Below are positions 16,503-26,758 of a stretch of DNA of 40,901 nucleotides, piece by piece. Every line of letters starts with the position of its first letter. Within the stretch, counting starts at the first letter, position 1. The DNA is from Planctomycetota bacterium. GTDB taxonomy: Bacteria; Planctomycetota; Planctomycetia; Pirellulales; UBA1268. The notes under the pieces were generated by a model. The model was not told the DNA's origin, did not search any database, and saw only the letters and a list, made by a program, of their open reading frames with translations. The position numbers and the translations under genes are program-made. The DNA lies in contig VGZO01000038.1 of assembly GCA_016872555.1 (NCBI GenBank), positions 1-40,901 on the forward strand, given 5' to 3'.

Positions 16503-17519
16503 TCATTCGTCGCCGGTGACTTCGCCACCGGCACGCGAGCCGAGCGCCCGCCAGGTCGTGGGCGCGATCTCGTTGGCGATGCTCCGCACCGAGCCATCGA
16601 GGAACAGGCTGGCGACCGTGCCCGGATGGTGGCTGCGCGAGGGGATGACGGCAAACGTCGGTTCGGTCGCGCTTCGGCCCTCGCGTGAGCTCGTTACCGA
16701 GATGTCGTAGGTCGTGCCGCCGTTGACGTGGGAAATCACCGTGTTCGGCGGGAACGTGGTGGTGAATCCGTTGTGGATCGCGCGACCGCAGACCCACTCG
16801 GTGTGGCCGTTGGTGGCCGACCATGATCCGCCCGACGTGAACACCGCCGCCGGCGTGGAGGGAGGCTCGTGTGGGGGTGTCGAGCAGTCGTGGTAGCGGG
16901 GGGTAAACGCCTTCACCTCGGACATCGCGAGCGTCTTGCTGAGGCCGTCGGGAACCGCCGCGGCACGGAACTTGGCGTCCGGGGCGAATGCGGCACCGCC
17001 GTCGGCCTTCGCGACCGGATCATGGACGAGGAAGTGCCCGACGCTGAGGGCGTAGTTGAGCGGATAGTGCTCCGGAGTCCCGTCGCTCGCCAGCCGCGCC
17101 TGGTTCTTCGGCTCGGACGGGCACATCAGCACGTCGACGCGCGTCGATGCGAGGATGAACGGCATCTTCGGTGGGCGGTGAGCGGCGTCGTGATAGCCCT
17201 TGGAAAAGTCGATCGCGCGGTAGACCGAGTCTCCCTCGAGGTAGGGCAGCATCAGTGCCTGACCGGACCAAGGCTGTCCCGTCGTGCCGCCGACTCGCGA
17301 ACCGGCCAAGTCACTTGACGGGGGGAGGTGTCCACGGGCGGTGAGGTGGTTGTGGAGCGCCACGCCGAGTTGCTTCAGGTTGTTGTGGCACGATACCCGT
17401 CGGGCCGCTTCGCGGGCCCCCTGAATGGCGGGAAGCAGCAGGCCAACCAAGGTGCCGATGATCGCGATGACCACCAGCAACTCGACGAGTGTGAATCCGC
17501 ATCTCGACTTGATCAGCAC
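16503..17519 (-). CDS. DUF1559 type IV pilin-like pseudopilin
   Basis: A 338-residue protein typical of planctomycetes. The prepilin-type leader is [20 protein letters not shown], with peptidase cleavage before Phe9 and the conserved Glu at +5. After the helix come [21 protein letters not shown] and, near the end, the DUF1559 motif [14 protein letters not shown], which is the 'H-x9-DGS' type ending. Such proteins are exported and built into pseudopili or surface structures; function is unproven. The start is a GTG with a good SD (GAGG, 7 nt away), and a stop codon lies 4 codons upstream. Its promoter and Fur-like operator are immediately upstream. Confidence 0.93.
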   Translation of the reverse strand: MLIKSRCGFTLVELLVVIAIIGTLVGLLLPAIQGAREAARRVSCHNNLKQLGVALHNHLTARGHLPPSSDLAGSRVGGTTGQPWSGQALMLPYLEGDSVYRAIDFSKGYHDAAHRPPKMPFILASTRVDVLMCPSEPKNQARLASDGTPEHYPLNYALSVGHFLVHDPVAKADGGAAFAPDAKFRAAAVPDGLSKTLAMSEVKAFTPRYHDCSTPPHEPPSTPAAVFTSGGSWSATNGHTEWVCGRAIHNGFTTTFPPNTVISHVNGGTTYDISVTSSREGRSATEPTFAVIPSRSHHPGTVASLFLDGSVRSIANEIAPTTWRALGSRAGGEVTGDE

Positions 17520-17539
17520 TGAATCGCCTCACCTGAGAT

Positions 17540-17556
17540 ATTGAGACTCAATCTCG
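17540..17556. promoter_or_regulatory. palindromic operator, Fur-box-like, at the pseudopilin transcription start
   Basis: ATTGAGACTCAAT at 17540-17552 is a perfect 13-bp palindrome. With its right flank it also fits the 7-1-7 Fur-family pattern TGAGACT-C-AATCTCG (17542-17556). It overlaps the predicted start site of the pseudopilin gene, where a repressor would block transcription. That the regulator is Fur rather than another dimer is inference. Confidence 0.5.
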
Positions 17557-17560
17557 ATCA

Positions 17561-17588
17561 ATCGTAGCCGTGTCTGGGCCTTCGTCAA
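17561..17588 (-). promoter_or_regulatory. sigma70-type promoter of the DUF1559 gene
   Basis: On the minus strand TTGACG (17588-17583), a 16-bp spacer, then TACGAT (17566-17561). The -35 matches 5 of 6 and the -10 matches 4 of 6. Transcription would begin near 17553, inside the palindrome, about 33 nt before the GTG start. Confidence 0.55.
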
Positions 17589-17909
17589 GCACAGCCCCGA
17601 GGCGAGACTGGTTCGCGAAATCGCTCCACGGGCCCGGCGAGGGAGACTGCCGTGCGTCTCCGCGCCCGGCGGCGCCCCCCAGGCGTTGGCGTGTCCGCCG
17701 GCCGCGGTGTGCGGGGTCGCAGACGCCGCCGGTTCCGGACCGGAGCAGAGCCGACGAAAACCCTCCGCGGTCGACTGCCGTAGGACTAGCCGCCTCGGCA
17801 TGGATCCGTCCCCTACACAACCGCCCTGTCGGCAGTACAACTGGCGTGCCGGGTAAATCTGGGGCGTGGTGCCGAACACCGGCTGAGCATTGAACCACAG
17901 CGGCGGGGA
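17589..17909. other. non-coding gap upstream of the ABC transporter operon
   Basis: About 320 bp without a convincing gene; open frames here have no recognisable content. It holds one perfect 6-bp hairpin (GGAGAC at 17642-17647 with GTCTCC at 17656-17661, 8-nt loop). I could not find a well-spaced promoter for the ABC ATPase gene, though one must lie here. Confidence 0.4.
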
Positions 17910-17918
17910 ATGGCTCCT

Positions 17919-18863
<945 letters not shown>

Positions 18864-18975
18864 CGCCCCCGCCTCCCGAGACGGGGGCCGGGGCGGTTGG
18901 CTGGGCGTCGAACCGTCCCGCGAGCCGGAAAAACCCCTGATCGACCACCACAGACAGCCACGCGGGTGACCACCG

Positions 18976-20814
18976 ATGGTTCTGGAAAAGGAAATCCCGG
19001 CGTTCGTGTCCTGGTTCGGACCGGCGTTCGCCCAATACCTCCTCGCCGTGAGCCTCGTCGCCGTGATCGCCGCGATGCTCGCCTGGCTCGCCCAGTCGGC
19101 CTCGGTCGGGCCGCTCGTGGCCGGTGACCGCGTCTACCGGGGGGTGATCGGCGGCATCGGCGACCTTTTGCGGATGAGCCCGCGGCGCGTGTGGGCGCTG
19201 GCCCGACTGGCGATCCAGGAATCGCTCCGCCGCAACGTGCTGGTGGTGCTCGGGCTGTTCGCGCTGATCGTCCTGTTCGCCGGCTGGTTCCTCGATCCGG
19301 CCAGCGTCAATCCCGGAAAGCTGTATCTGGGGTTCATCCTCGCCGCCACCAATCTGCTGGTCTGCCTGGTGACGTTGATTCTCTCAGTGTTCAGCCTGCC
19401 GGCCGATTTCAAGGCCAAGGCGATCCAGACGGTGACCACCAAGCCGGTCCGCACCGGCGAGATCGTCCTCGGGCGAATGCTCGGCTTCTCCCTCGTCGGG
19501 ACGGCGCTGCTGGCGGTGATGGGATTGGTCGGCTGGGCGTTCGTCGTGCGCAGCGTGCAGCACGGCCACACGCTCGACGACAACGACATCGCCGAGATCC
19601 GTGCCACCGCCAAGAACGCGGCCGCGGGTGCACCGGCCACCGTGGTCGGCTCCGAGGGACGGACGAGCCTCGACCGTGGCCACCGGCACCGGGTCGAGCT
19701 CGGGACCGACGGCACGGGCCAGACCGACTTCCTCCAGGGGCATCGCCACACCGTGACCCGCACGGCCGCCGGCGGGTACGAGGTCGGTCCCCCGATCGGT
19801 CTCCTCGAGGCCCGGCGGCCGCTGCGCGGCAAGCTCCGCTTCCTCGATCGCGAAGGGCGGCCGAGCACGCGCGGCATCAGTGTCGGTTCGGAGTGGGGCT
19901 ACCGGCAGTTCATCGAGGGGGGCAAGCTGGCAGCGGCGATCTGGGAGTTCGACGGCATTTTCGAGGGCCGGTTCCCCGACGGGCTACCGCTGGAAATGAC
20001 CGTCCGCGTGTTCCGGACGCACAAGGGGGACATCGAAAAGGGAGTCGCCGGCAGCGTTCGGCTGCGCAACCCGACGTCGGGCTTGCAGACCGACCCGTTC
20101 TATTTCACCGCCAAGGAATTCACGATCGACTCGCTGACGATCCCCCGGGCCGTCAGCGCGACGACCGCCGAAGGGACGAGGCAGGTCGATCTGTACCGGG
20201 ATGTCGTCTCCGACGGCCGTGTCGAGGTCGTGCTCCAGTGCCTCGAGCCGTCGCAGTACTTCGGCGTCGCCCAGGCCGATTTCTATCTCCGTACCGGCAG
20301 CGGTTCGTTCGCCTTCAACTACGCGAAGAGTTGCCTCGGGATCTGGTTCTCGATGCTCCTGGTGACGGCGCTGGGGGTGATGTTCAGCACGTTCCTCGCC
20401 GGGCCGGTCGCCCTCCTGGCGACGCTCGCCGTGGTGATGGTGGGGCAGTTCCGGGAGTTCATCAACCGCCTGTTCGCGAGCCAGGTCACCGGGGACTCGA
20501 CGATCGTCCCGGGCGGCGGACCGATCGAATCGCTGTACAGGATCGTGACCCAGATGAGCATCACCCTCCAGCTCGACGAGACGCCGGCGGTGCAGGTGAT
20601 GAAGGCGGTCGACACGGCGCTGCTGGCACCGATGCGGCTCGGAGCCGCGCTGTTCCCGTCGCTGTCGGCGTTGGGAACCGGCGATTTCGTCGCCGGTGGG
20701 TTCGACATCCCCTTCGATCTGGTGGCAGCCCACGGGGCGGAGACGTTCGGCTACCTGCTGGCGTTCTTCATTGCCGGGGCGTTGTGTCTGAAGGCGCGTG
20801 AGGTGGCATCATGA
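18976..20814 (+). CDS. ABC-2 type transporter permease with a large extracytoplasmic domain
   Basis: A 612-residue membrane protein. Hydrophobic helices lie at about 17-40, 85-105, 118-142 and 165-190, then a soluble stretch of about 260 residues (about 192-450) rich in strands and His (RGHRHRVELG, LQGHRHTVTR), then helices at about 453-500 and 590-607. This is the NatB/ABC-2 layout with a very large loop between helices. The HGH/HRH motifs in the loop may bind metal or simply be linker; I cannot tell. It pairs with the upstream ATPase. Its stop overlaps the next ATG (20811-20814). The substrate is unknown; export of an envelope component is a fair inference. Confidence 0.8.
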   Translation: MVLEKEIPAFVSWFGPAFAQYLLAVSLVAVIAAMLAWLAQSASVGPLVAGDRVYRGVIGGIGDLLRMSPRRVWALARLAIQESLRRNVLVVLGLFALIVLFAGWFLDPASVNPGKLYLGFILAATNLLVCLVTLILSVFSLPADFKAKAIQTVTTKPVRTGEIVLGRMLGFSLVGTALLAVMGLVGWAFVVRSVQHGHTLDDNDIAEIRATAKNAAAGAPATVVGSEGRTSLDRGHRHRVELGTDGTGQTDFLQGHRHTVTRTAAGGYEVGPPIGLLEARRPLRGKLRFLDREGRPSTRGISVGSEWGYRQFIEGGKLAAAIWEFDGIFEGRFPDGLPLEMTVRVFRTHKGDIEKGVAGSVRLRNPTSGLQTDPFYFTAKEFTIDSLTIPRAVSATTAEGTRQVDLYRDVVSDGRVEVVLQCLEPSQYFGVAQADFYLRTGSGSFAFNYAKSCLGIWFSMLLVTALGVMFSTFLAGPVALLATLAVVMVGQFREFINRLFASQVTGDSTIVPGGGPIESLYRIVTQMSITLQLDETPAVQVMKAVDTALLAPMRLGAALFPSLSALGTGDFVAGGFDIPFDLVAAHGAETFGYLLAFFIAGALCLKAREVAS

Positions 20815-22439
20815 GCGATTTGCCAGGACGGGGTTCGCGGGGGACGGCGGGGACGTGGCTGGGATTGCGGCGGGGCACGCTGGTGGCCCTGGTGGCGATC
20901 GCCGTCCTCCTCGTGCCGTTGGCGCTGCTGAGCCTGCCGGCCGATGCGGAGAGCCCGGGAGGGCTGTTGGCCAGGCAGCGGCTGGCGTACGGCCTGTCGC
21001 AGGCCAATCTCGGCGAGATCGATCCGACGAGCGAGACGATCCGGCTGGCGACGCTCGGCCTGAAGAACATCGCCGTCACGCTGCTCTGGGATCGGGCGAA
21101 TCACTACAAGAAAGTCGAGGACTGGACCAACCTCTCGGCGACGCTCGAGCAGATGACCAAACTGCAGCCGAACTTCTACTCGGTGTGGGACTTCCAGGCC
21201 CACAACCTCTCCTACAACATCTCGGTGGAGTTCGACGACTACCACGACCGCTATTCCTGGGTCATGAAGGGGATCGAGTTCCTCCGCCAGGGCATCGGCT
21301 ACAACACCAACGAACCGCGCCTGTTCGGAAGGATGGGGTGGTTCATCGGGCAGAAGATCGGCAAGGCCGACGAGAAGGTGCAGTACCGCCGGCTGTTCAA
21401 GACCGACGACGATTTCCACGAGCGCGACCGCAAGGGGGGGCGTGTCCCTGCCGACCGTGACAACTGGCTCGTCGGGCGCGAAAAGTATCTCGAGGGGCAG
21501 CAGCTCGTCGACAAGGGGGCGCCGCTCCGCACCACCGCGCTGATCTTCCACAGCGAGCCGATGATGACGGCGATCAACCACGCCCGCGCGATCGAGGAGG
21601 AGGGGGTGTTCGGCAACGTCGCCCGCGACGCCTGGGCGCAGGCGGGGAGCGACATGATGAAGTTCGCCGAACGCGAGATCCCCACCACCTGGAACGTCCC
21701 GATCCAGTTGCTGATGCGCGAGACGAAGCTGACCCGCGCGGAGCAACTCCAGGGCGAGCTCGAGGCGCTGCTCCCGGGGCAGTTCGCGGCGCTCGAAGCG
21801 AAGCTTCGCGACGGCCTGTCGGATGCCCAGAAGGCGGCCCTCGCGGTGCCGCCTGCCGATCGCACCGAAGACCAGGCGAAGACGGCCTACGAGGCGACGG
21901 TGGCGACGGCGGTGAACTGGCCGATGGTCGCCCGACAGGCCCCGGCCGACGCCCGCGACAAGGCGCGGCAACTCGCCGCCGAGTACGTCGAGGCGGCGGA
22001 GACGGCGGAGATCATCGCCCGTTACCGCGAGATCGTGAACTTCGACTACTGGAAAGCGGCCTGCGAAGCGGAGGTCACCGAGGCGGCGCTCGAGGCCCGC
22101 GAGCAGACGTGGCTCGCCGGCCAGGAATTCGACGCCGCCCGTCTGCAGAATGCGCGCAAGGCCTACGAGACTGCGTTCGCCTCGTGGCGGAAGGTCCTCG
22201 ACAGCTCGGAAATCCTCCGCAACGACCAGATCGGCAACGACGAACTGGTCGAGGTGATCTTCAAGTACCGGCGGCTCCTCGAACAACTCGACGAGCCGTT
22301 CCCGGTGCCGTTCATTCTCCAGGACGTCCTCACTCGCGCCCCGGCTCCGCCGGAGCCCCCTGCGGACCAGCCGCGGCAGCGTCCGGAGCCCCCCCAGCGG
22401 CCCGTCCCGATCCCGGAAGGCTTCGAGCCGGCGAAGTGA
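20811..22439 (+). CDS. membrane-anchored helical protein coupled to the ABC transporter (unknown function)
   Basis: A 542-residue protein with one N-terminal membrane helix (about 20-43, TLVALVAIAVLLVPLALLSL) and a long helical extracytoplasmic part. The block GLKNIAVTLLWDRANHYKK with DWTNLSATLEQMTKLQPNF and SVWDFQAHNLSYNISVEF resembles TPR-type helical pairs. Residues about 300-450 are charged Ala/Glu-rich and probably coiled coil, and the last ~40 residues are Pro-rich. I do not recognise a named family. The ATGA overlap with the permease implies a subunit or partner of the same exporter. Confidence 0.7.
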   Translation: MSDLPGRGSRGTAGTWLGLRRGTLVALVAIAVLLVPLALLSLPADAESPGGLLARQRLAYGLSQANLGEIDPTSETIRLATLGLKNIAVTLLWDRANHYKKVEDWTNLSATLEQMTKLQPNFYSVWDFQAHNLSYNISVEFDDYHDRYSWVMKGIEFLRQGIGYNTNEPRLFGRMGWFIGQKIGKADEKVQYRRLFKTDDDFHERDRKGGRVPADRDNWLVGREKYLEGQQLVDKGAPLRTTALIFHSEPMMTAINHARAIEEEGVFGNVARDAWAQAGSDMMKFAEREIPTTWNVPIQLLMRETKLTRAEQLQGELEALLPGQFAALEAKLRDGLSDAQKAALAVPPADRTEDQAKTAYEATVATAVNWPMVARQAPADARDKARQLAAEYVEAAETAEIIARYREIVNFDYWKAACEAEVTEAALEAREQTWLAGQEFDAARLQNARKAYETAFASWRKVLDSSEILRNDQIGNDELVEVIFKYRRLLEQLDEPFPVPFILQDVLTRAPAPPEPPADQPRQRPEPPQRPVPIPEGFEPAK

Positions 22440-22454
22440 CCGACGGGGCGGCCG

Positions 22455-23741
22455 TCACGAGCGCCTGACGAGCAGCTTGTCGATGCGTCGACCGTCCATG
22501 TCGACGACCTCGAGAACGAGTCCGTTCCAGGTCGCCGTGTCTCCCACCGCCGGGATCCGCTCGAGCGTCGCCAGCACCAGCCCGGAGACGGTCGAGTAGT
22601 CGCGGGGCAGCGACTCGACACGGATCCCGCAGGTCTCGACGAGGTCCTCGACGCTGGCACTGCCGTCGACGAGCCACGAGCCGTCTTCGCGGCGCGTGAA
22701 TCGGGCGGCGGTGTGGCCGTGCTCGTCGTGGATCTCGCCGACGAGCTCCTCGAAGACGTCCTCCATCGTCACCAGACCCTCCGTGCCGCCGTATTCGTCG
22801 AGCACGATGGCGAGCTGGTTGCGCTCCTTCTGAAACAGCTCGAGAAGCCGGTCGAGCGGCATCGACTCCGGGACGAACAGGGGCTTGTGCATCATCCGTC
22901 GCAGCTCGATCGGCCAGCCCATCCAGCTGTGGCGGAGGACGTCCTTGATAGACACGTAGCCGAGGATGTGGTCGAGCGAACCCTGGTAGACGGGCAGCCG
23001 GGAGTAGCCCGCCATCGCGATCGCACCGACGATCTCGTCGGCCGGGGTGTCGATGTCGAGGGCGTCGAGATCGATCCGGGGCCGCATGATGTCGCGGACG
23101 CTGCGCTCGCCCAGCCGCAGCGCCTCGGCGGCAACCGCCTGCTCGACCGCTTCGAGGACCCCTTCGGCCCGCCCGGCCTCGAGGAGGTGCTCGATGTCGT
23201 CGACCGACACGCTCGGCTCGGCACCTCGGTTGGCGCCGAGGAGGAACAGCACCGCCGAGGTCGCCTGCGACAGCCCCCAGACCAGCGGCGTCGCCAGCCG
23301 GGCGAACAGCGACATCGCCGGCGCGACCGCGCGGGCGACCGCTTCCGCGCGGCGCAGGGCGAGCCGCTTCGGCACCAACTCGCCGAGCAGGAGGGTGAAG
23401 AACGACAGCAGCCCGACGAACGTCACCAGGGCGATCGTGTGGGCCCAGGGGACCAGCGCCGGTGGCCCGAGCCGGGCGATGCCCGTGGCAATGTCGCTGA
23501 CGATCCGGTTGCCGCCGTACGCCGCCGCCAGCGTGCCGACCAGCGTGATCCCGACCTGGACAGTGGGGAGGAACCGATCGGGGCTCGAAGCGAGGTCGAG
23601 GGCGATCCGCGCCGCGCGATCGCCCCCTTCGGCGATGTCGGCGAGGCGACCGCGCCGGCTGGCGACGATCGCCATCTCGGCTCCGGAGAAGAAGCCGTTG
23701 GCGAGGATCAGGGCGAAGACGATGACCAATTCCACGATCAT
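22455..23741 (-). CDS. CNNM/CorC-type transporter (DUF21, paired CBS, CorC_HlyC domains)
   Basis: A 428-residue hemolysin-family protein. The N-terminal DUF21 membrane domain (about 1-185) has LILANGFFSGAEMAIVASRRGR and TLLLGELVPKRLALRRAE; two CBS domains follow (about 205-330; RSVRDIMRPRIDLDALD, YSRLPVYQG, QLAIVLDEYGGTEGLVTMED), then CorC_HlyC at the C-terminus (about 345-428). Relatives take part in Mg2+ or Co2+ homeostasis. Length is usual. It is convergent with the ABC trio (15-bp gap) and lies 45 bp downstream of proB on the same strand, so it could be co-transcribed with it. Confidence 0.92.
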   Translation of the reverse strand: MIVELVIVFALILANGFFSGAEMAIVASRRGRLADIAEGGDRAARIALDLASSPDRFLPTVQVGITLVGTLAAAYGGNRIVSDIATGIARLGPPALVPWAHTIALVTFVGLLSFFTLLLGELVPKRLALRRAEAVARAVAPAMSLFARLATPLVWGLSQATSAVLFLLGANRGAEPSVSVDDIEHLLEAGRAEGVLEAVEQAVAAEALRLGERSVRDIMRPRIDLDALDIDTPADEIVGAIAMAGYSRLPVYQGSLDHILGYVSIKDVLRHSWMGWPIELRRMMHKPLFVPESMPLDRLLELFQKERNQLAIVLDEYGGTEGLVTMEDVFEELVGEIHDEHGHTAARFTRREDGSWLVDGSASVEDLVETCGIRVESLPRDYSTVSGLVLATLERIPAVGDTATWNGLVLEVVDMDGRRIDKLLVRRS

Positions 23742-23786
23742 GGGGCAGGGGCGGTCCGGTGCGGTGCGGCGACGGTCGCCTGGGGA

Positions 23787-24944
23787 TCACATGGTGGCGG
23801 CTTCGCGGTTGATGACCGCGAGATTGTCGCGGTGCACCACCTCGTCGTACGGGCAGTAGCCGAGCACCGAAGCGATCGCCTCGGTCTTCAGGCCGGCGAT
23901 CCGCCGCAGGTCGTCGGCCGGGTAATTGACCAGCCCCCGGGCGAACGGCCGTCGGTCGGAGCCGGCGACCGCGACGGTGTCGCCGACGGCGAATTCCCCC
24001 TCGACCTCGACGACGCCGGCCGCCAGCAGGCTGCGCCCGTGGTCGGCAAGCGCCCGGCGGGCACCGTCGTCGACGAGCAACACGCCGCGCGCGTCCGCCG
24101 ACCACCCCAGCCAACGTTTCCGCGCCGGCATGGTCGTCGGCCTTCCGAGAAACAGCGTCCCCACCGGCTCGCCGCGGATGATCCGCTCGAGGACGTGGTC
24201 GTCGCGACCGGAGGCGATCAGGCAATGCCCGCCGGCCTCGGTGACGATCCGTGCGGCGGCGATCTTGCTGGCCATGCCCCCCTTCGACACGCCACCGAGA
24301 CTGTCGCGCGCGAGACCCTCGACGGCGGCGTCGACGGCGGTGATCTCGGGCAGCAGCCGCGCTCCCGGTTCGGCGGGGTGCCGGTCGAACAACCCGTCGA
24401 CGTCGGACAGGAGCACCAGCAGCGGCGCGCCGACCAGCGTCGCCACCTGGGCGGCGAGGCGGTCGTTGTCACCGAAGCTCGACCGCAGTTCCTCGACGCT
24501 GACCGTGTCGTTCTCGTTGATGATCGGCACGGCCCCGTAATCGACCAGGGCCCGGAGCGTGTTGCGGATGTTGAGGTAGCGGGTCCGCTGCCGGAGGTCG
24601 TCGGCCACCAGCAGGACCTGGGCGGCGTGGCGGCCCCGGGAGCGCAGGGCGCGCTCGTAGGCCTCGACGAGGCAGCTTTGGCCGATCGCGGCCACCGCCT
24701 GGAGATGGGCCAGCTCCTGCGGCCGGCTCGCCAGACCGAGCCGGCCCATGCCGGCTCCGACGGCGCCCGAGCTGACCAGGACGATCTCCCGACCGGCCGC
24801 CAGCAGGGTGTCGAATTGACGGCACAACGCCTCGATCCGCCGATCGTCGAGCAGCCCGGCGGAGGTTGTCAGGACGCGCGTGCCGACCTTGACCACGATC
24901 AGGGTCGCAGCCTCGATGACGGCGTGGCGGTGTGACGGATCCAT
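23787..24944 (-). CDS. proB: glutamate 5-kinase
   Basis: A 385-residue enzyme that phosphorylates glutamate in the first step of proline synthesis. Kinase motifs are VVKVGTRVLT at the N-terminus, VLVSSGAVGAGMGRLGL, VPIINENDTVSVEEL and FGDNDRLAAQVA; SLGGVSKGGMASKIAAAR is the conserved nucleotide-site block. The C-terminal ~90 residues form the PUA domain (for example GRSLLAAGVVEVEGEFAVGD and RGLVNYPADDLRRIAG). Length equals the two-domain type. proA is not adjacent. It is divergent from purF across 181 bp. Confidence 0.95.
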   Translation of the reverse strand: MDPSHRHAVIEAATLIVVKVGTRVLTTSAGLLDDRRIEALCRQFDTLLAAGREIVLVSSGAVGAGMGRLGLASRPQELAHLQAVAAIGQSCLVEAYERALRSRGRHAAQVLLVADDLRQRTRYLNIRNTLRALVDYGAVPIINENDTVSVEELRSSFGDNDRLAAQVATLVGAPLLVLLSDVDGLFDRHPAEPGARLLPEITAVDAAVEGLARDSLGGVSKGGMASKIAAARIVTEAGGHCLIASGRDDHVLERIIRGEPVGTLFLGRPTTMPARKRWLGWSADARGVLLVDDGARRALADHGRSLLAAGVVEVEGEFAVGDTVAVAGSDRRPFARGLVNYPADDLRRIAGLKTEAIASVLGYCPYDEVVHRDNLAVINREAATM

Positions 24945-25062
24945 GGCATCCTGCCTGCGGCAGGCCGCGTCACGGGGCGGTTCACGGGCGGCATCCTACT
25001 CGCTCGTCATGGCCCGCGGCCACACCTGCCCGCCGGCGGTGGGCGCGGCGGCGGCTGAGCCG

Positions 25063-25068
25063 TATAGT
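25063..25068 (+). promoter_or_regulatory. possible -10 box of purF
   Basis: TATAGT at 25063-25068 lies about 58 bp before the purF start. No good -35 is present at 16-18 bp upstream (TGGGCG at 17 bp), so the call is tentative. Confidence 0.3.
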
Positions 25069-25125
25069 TCGGGCGGCGTCCGAGCCGCGACCGGATCCGT
25101 TCCCACAGTCCCGCCGTGCGGGTGA

Positions 25126-26688
25126 GTGCCGGTGAGCGACCTCCACCACGAATGCGGGATTGCGGCGATCTACCATCTCGGCACCGCGTCCGCAGGGACC
25201 GCCGACGTGGCCAGGCTCGTGCCGCGGATGCTGCTCGACATGCAGAACCGCGGCCAATTGTCGGCCGGGATGACCGCTTGGAATCCCGAGCGCAACCAAT
25301 TGCTCGTCACCCACAAGGACGTGGGCAGCGTCACCGAGGTGTTCCGCATGAGCCAGCGGCACCCGTTCGAGTCGCTGATGCAGCAACTCACGGGCCGGGC
25401 GGCGATCGGCCACGTGCGCTATGCGACCTGCGGAGCCGACGACCCGGGCTACGCCCAGCCGCTCGAGCGTCCCCACATCCAAAAGCGCAAGTGGTTCGCC
25501 TTCGGCTTCAACGGTCAACTCGCCAACTACCCGCAGCTCCGCGCCGAGATCCTCGCCGACGGCGATAACCACCTCGCCCGCGACAACGACACCGAAGTCA
25601 TCATGCACGCCATCGGCCGCGAGCTGTCGGGGGACGCCGATCCCGATCCGGCCGAGCTGCTCGCGGCGATCTCGGCCCGCTTCGACGGTGCCTGGAACAT
25701 CGCCCTCCTCGATGCCTGCGGCCGGATGATCGTCGCCCGCGATCCCCTCGGGATCCGCCCGATGGAGTACGCGATCGACGGCGGGGTGATGGCGGCGGCG
25801 AGCGAGAGCGTCGCGCTGATCAACCTCGGCTTTCCGACCTCGTCGATCCGCTCACTCGAGCCGGGAACGGCCCTCGTGGTCGATCGCCAGGGTGCGCGGA
25901 CCGTGCGCTTCGCCGCCCCACGCCCCCGGGCCCACTGTTTCTTCGAGTGGATCTACTTCGCCAACGTCGCCAGCACGATGGACGAGCGCAGCGTGTATCT
26001 GGTGCGCAAGCATCTCGGCGAGGAATTGGCACGCCTCGAGACGGTGCCGATCGACGCCGATACGGTGGTGGTGCCGGTGCCCGACACGAGCAAGGCCGCG
26101 GCCGACGCGATGGCCTACCGGTTGGCGATCCCGAGCGTCGAGGGGCTGATCCGCAACCGCTACACGGGGCGCACGTTCATCGACGGTCCGGCGAGCCGGC
26201 GCCAGAAGGCCGAGTCGAAGTACACTCCGCTCCGCGAGGTCCTCGAGGGGAAGCGCGTCCTGCTCGTCGAGGATTCGATCGTCCGCAGCACCACCATGAA
26301 GGTGCTCCTCGGGCGGATGCGGTCGCTCGGCGGGGCGCGCGAGATCCATGTCCGCATCGCCTGCCCGCCGATCATCGCCCCCTGTTTCTACGGCATCGAC
26401 ATGTCGACGATCGACGAGCTGTTCGCACCGGCGTTCCTGCGCGACGGCGTGCTCACCGACGACGCCCAGGCCGAGATGGCCCACCGCCTCGGGGCCGATT
26501 CGCTGCGCTACCTGCCGCTCGACGCGATCGCCCGCTCGATCGGTCTTGGCCAGGATCAGCTCTGCCAAGCCTGCCTCACGGGTCGCTATCCGACCGCCGC
26601 GGGAACGCGGCTCTACCAGATCGCGCTCGACCAGCGTGCCTGTGGCGTCACCGGCCGGACCTACGAGGCGGCCGCGGCGCGCACCTGA
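25126..26688 (+). CDS. purF: amidophosphoribosyltransferase (iron-sulfur type PurF)
   Basis: A 520-residue enzyme for the first step of purine synthesis: glutamine amide is transferred to PRPP. The glutaminase nucleophile is Cys10 ([11 protein letters not shown]), so a nine-residue propeptide must be removed, as in Bacillus PurF. The PRPP loop is [13 protein letters not shown] (378-390). Cysteines at 271 (CFFEWIYFA), 420 ([11 protein letters not shown]) and 480/483 (CQAC before LTGRYPT) sit where the 4Fe-4S ligands of Bacillus PurF are. The start is a GTG at 25126; GTG at 25132 is also possible and would leave a seven-residue propeptide. It is followed by manA after 70 bp on the same strand. 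Confidence 0.9.
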   Translation: MPVSDLHHECGIAAIYHLGTASAGTADVARLVPRMLLDMQNRGQLSAGMTAWNPERNQLLVTHKDVGSVTEVFRMSQRHPFESLMQQLTGRAAIGHVRYATCGADDPGYAQPLERPHIQKRKWFAFGFNGQLANYPQLRAEILADGDNHLARDNDTEVIMHAIGRELSGDADPDPAELLAAISARFDGAWNIALLDACGRMIVARDPLGIRPMEYAIDGGVMAAASESVALINLGFPTSSIRSLEPGTALVVDRQGARTVRFAAPRPRAHCFFEWIYFANVASTMDERSVYLVRKHLGEELARLETVPIDADTVVVPVPDTSKAAADAMAYRLAIPSVEGLIRNRYTGRTFIDGPASRRQKAESKYTPLREVLEGKRVLLVEDSIVRSTTMKVLLGRMRSLGGAREIHVRIACPPIIAPCFYGIDMSTIDELFAPAFLRDGVLTDDAQAEMAHRLGADSLRYLPLDAIARSIGLGQDQLCQACLTGRYPTAAGTRLYQIALDQRACGVTGRTYEAAAART

Positions 26689-26758
26689 CGCCGGTCGGCA
26701 GGCCGGCATCCGCTCCGCTCCCGCCCTGTCGTTCCTCCGCCTTGCCCACCGGACCACG

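Noticed and set aside
17548-17898. 116-codon minus-strand frame upstream of the ABC genes
   Set aside because: No SD, no recognisable motif, and it would overlap the pseudopilin promoter and operator.
22713-24935. 740-codon plus-strand frame opposite the CNNM/CorC and proB genes
   Set aside because: Composition is Arg/Asp/Gly-rich with no motif; the minus-strand genes are certain.
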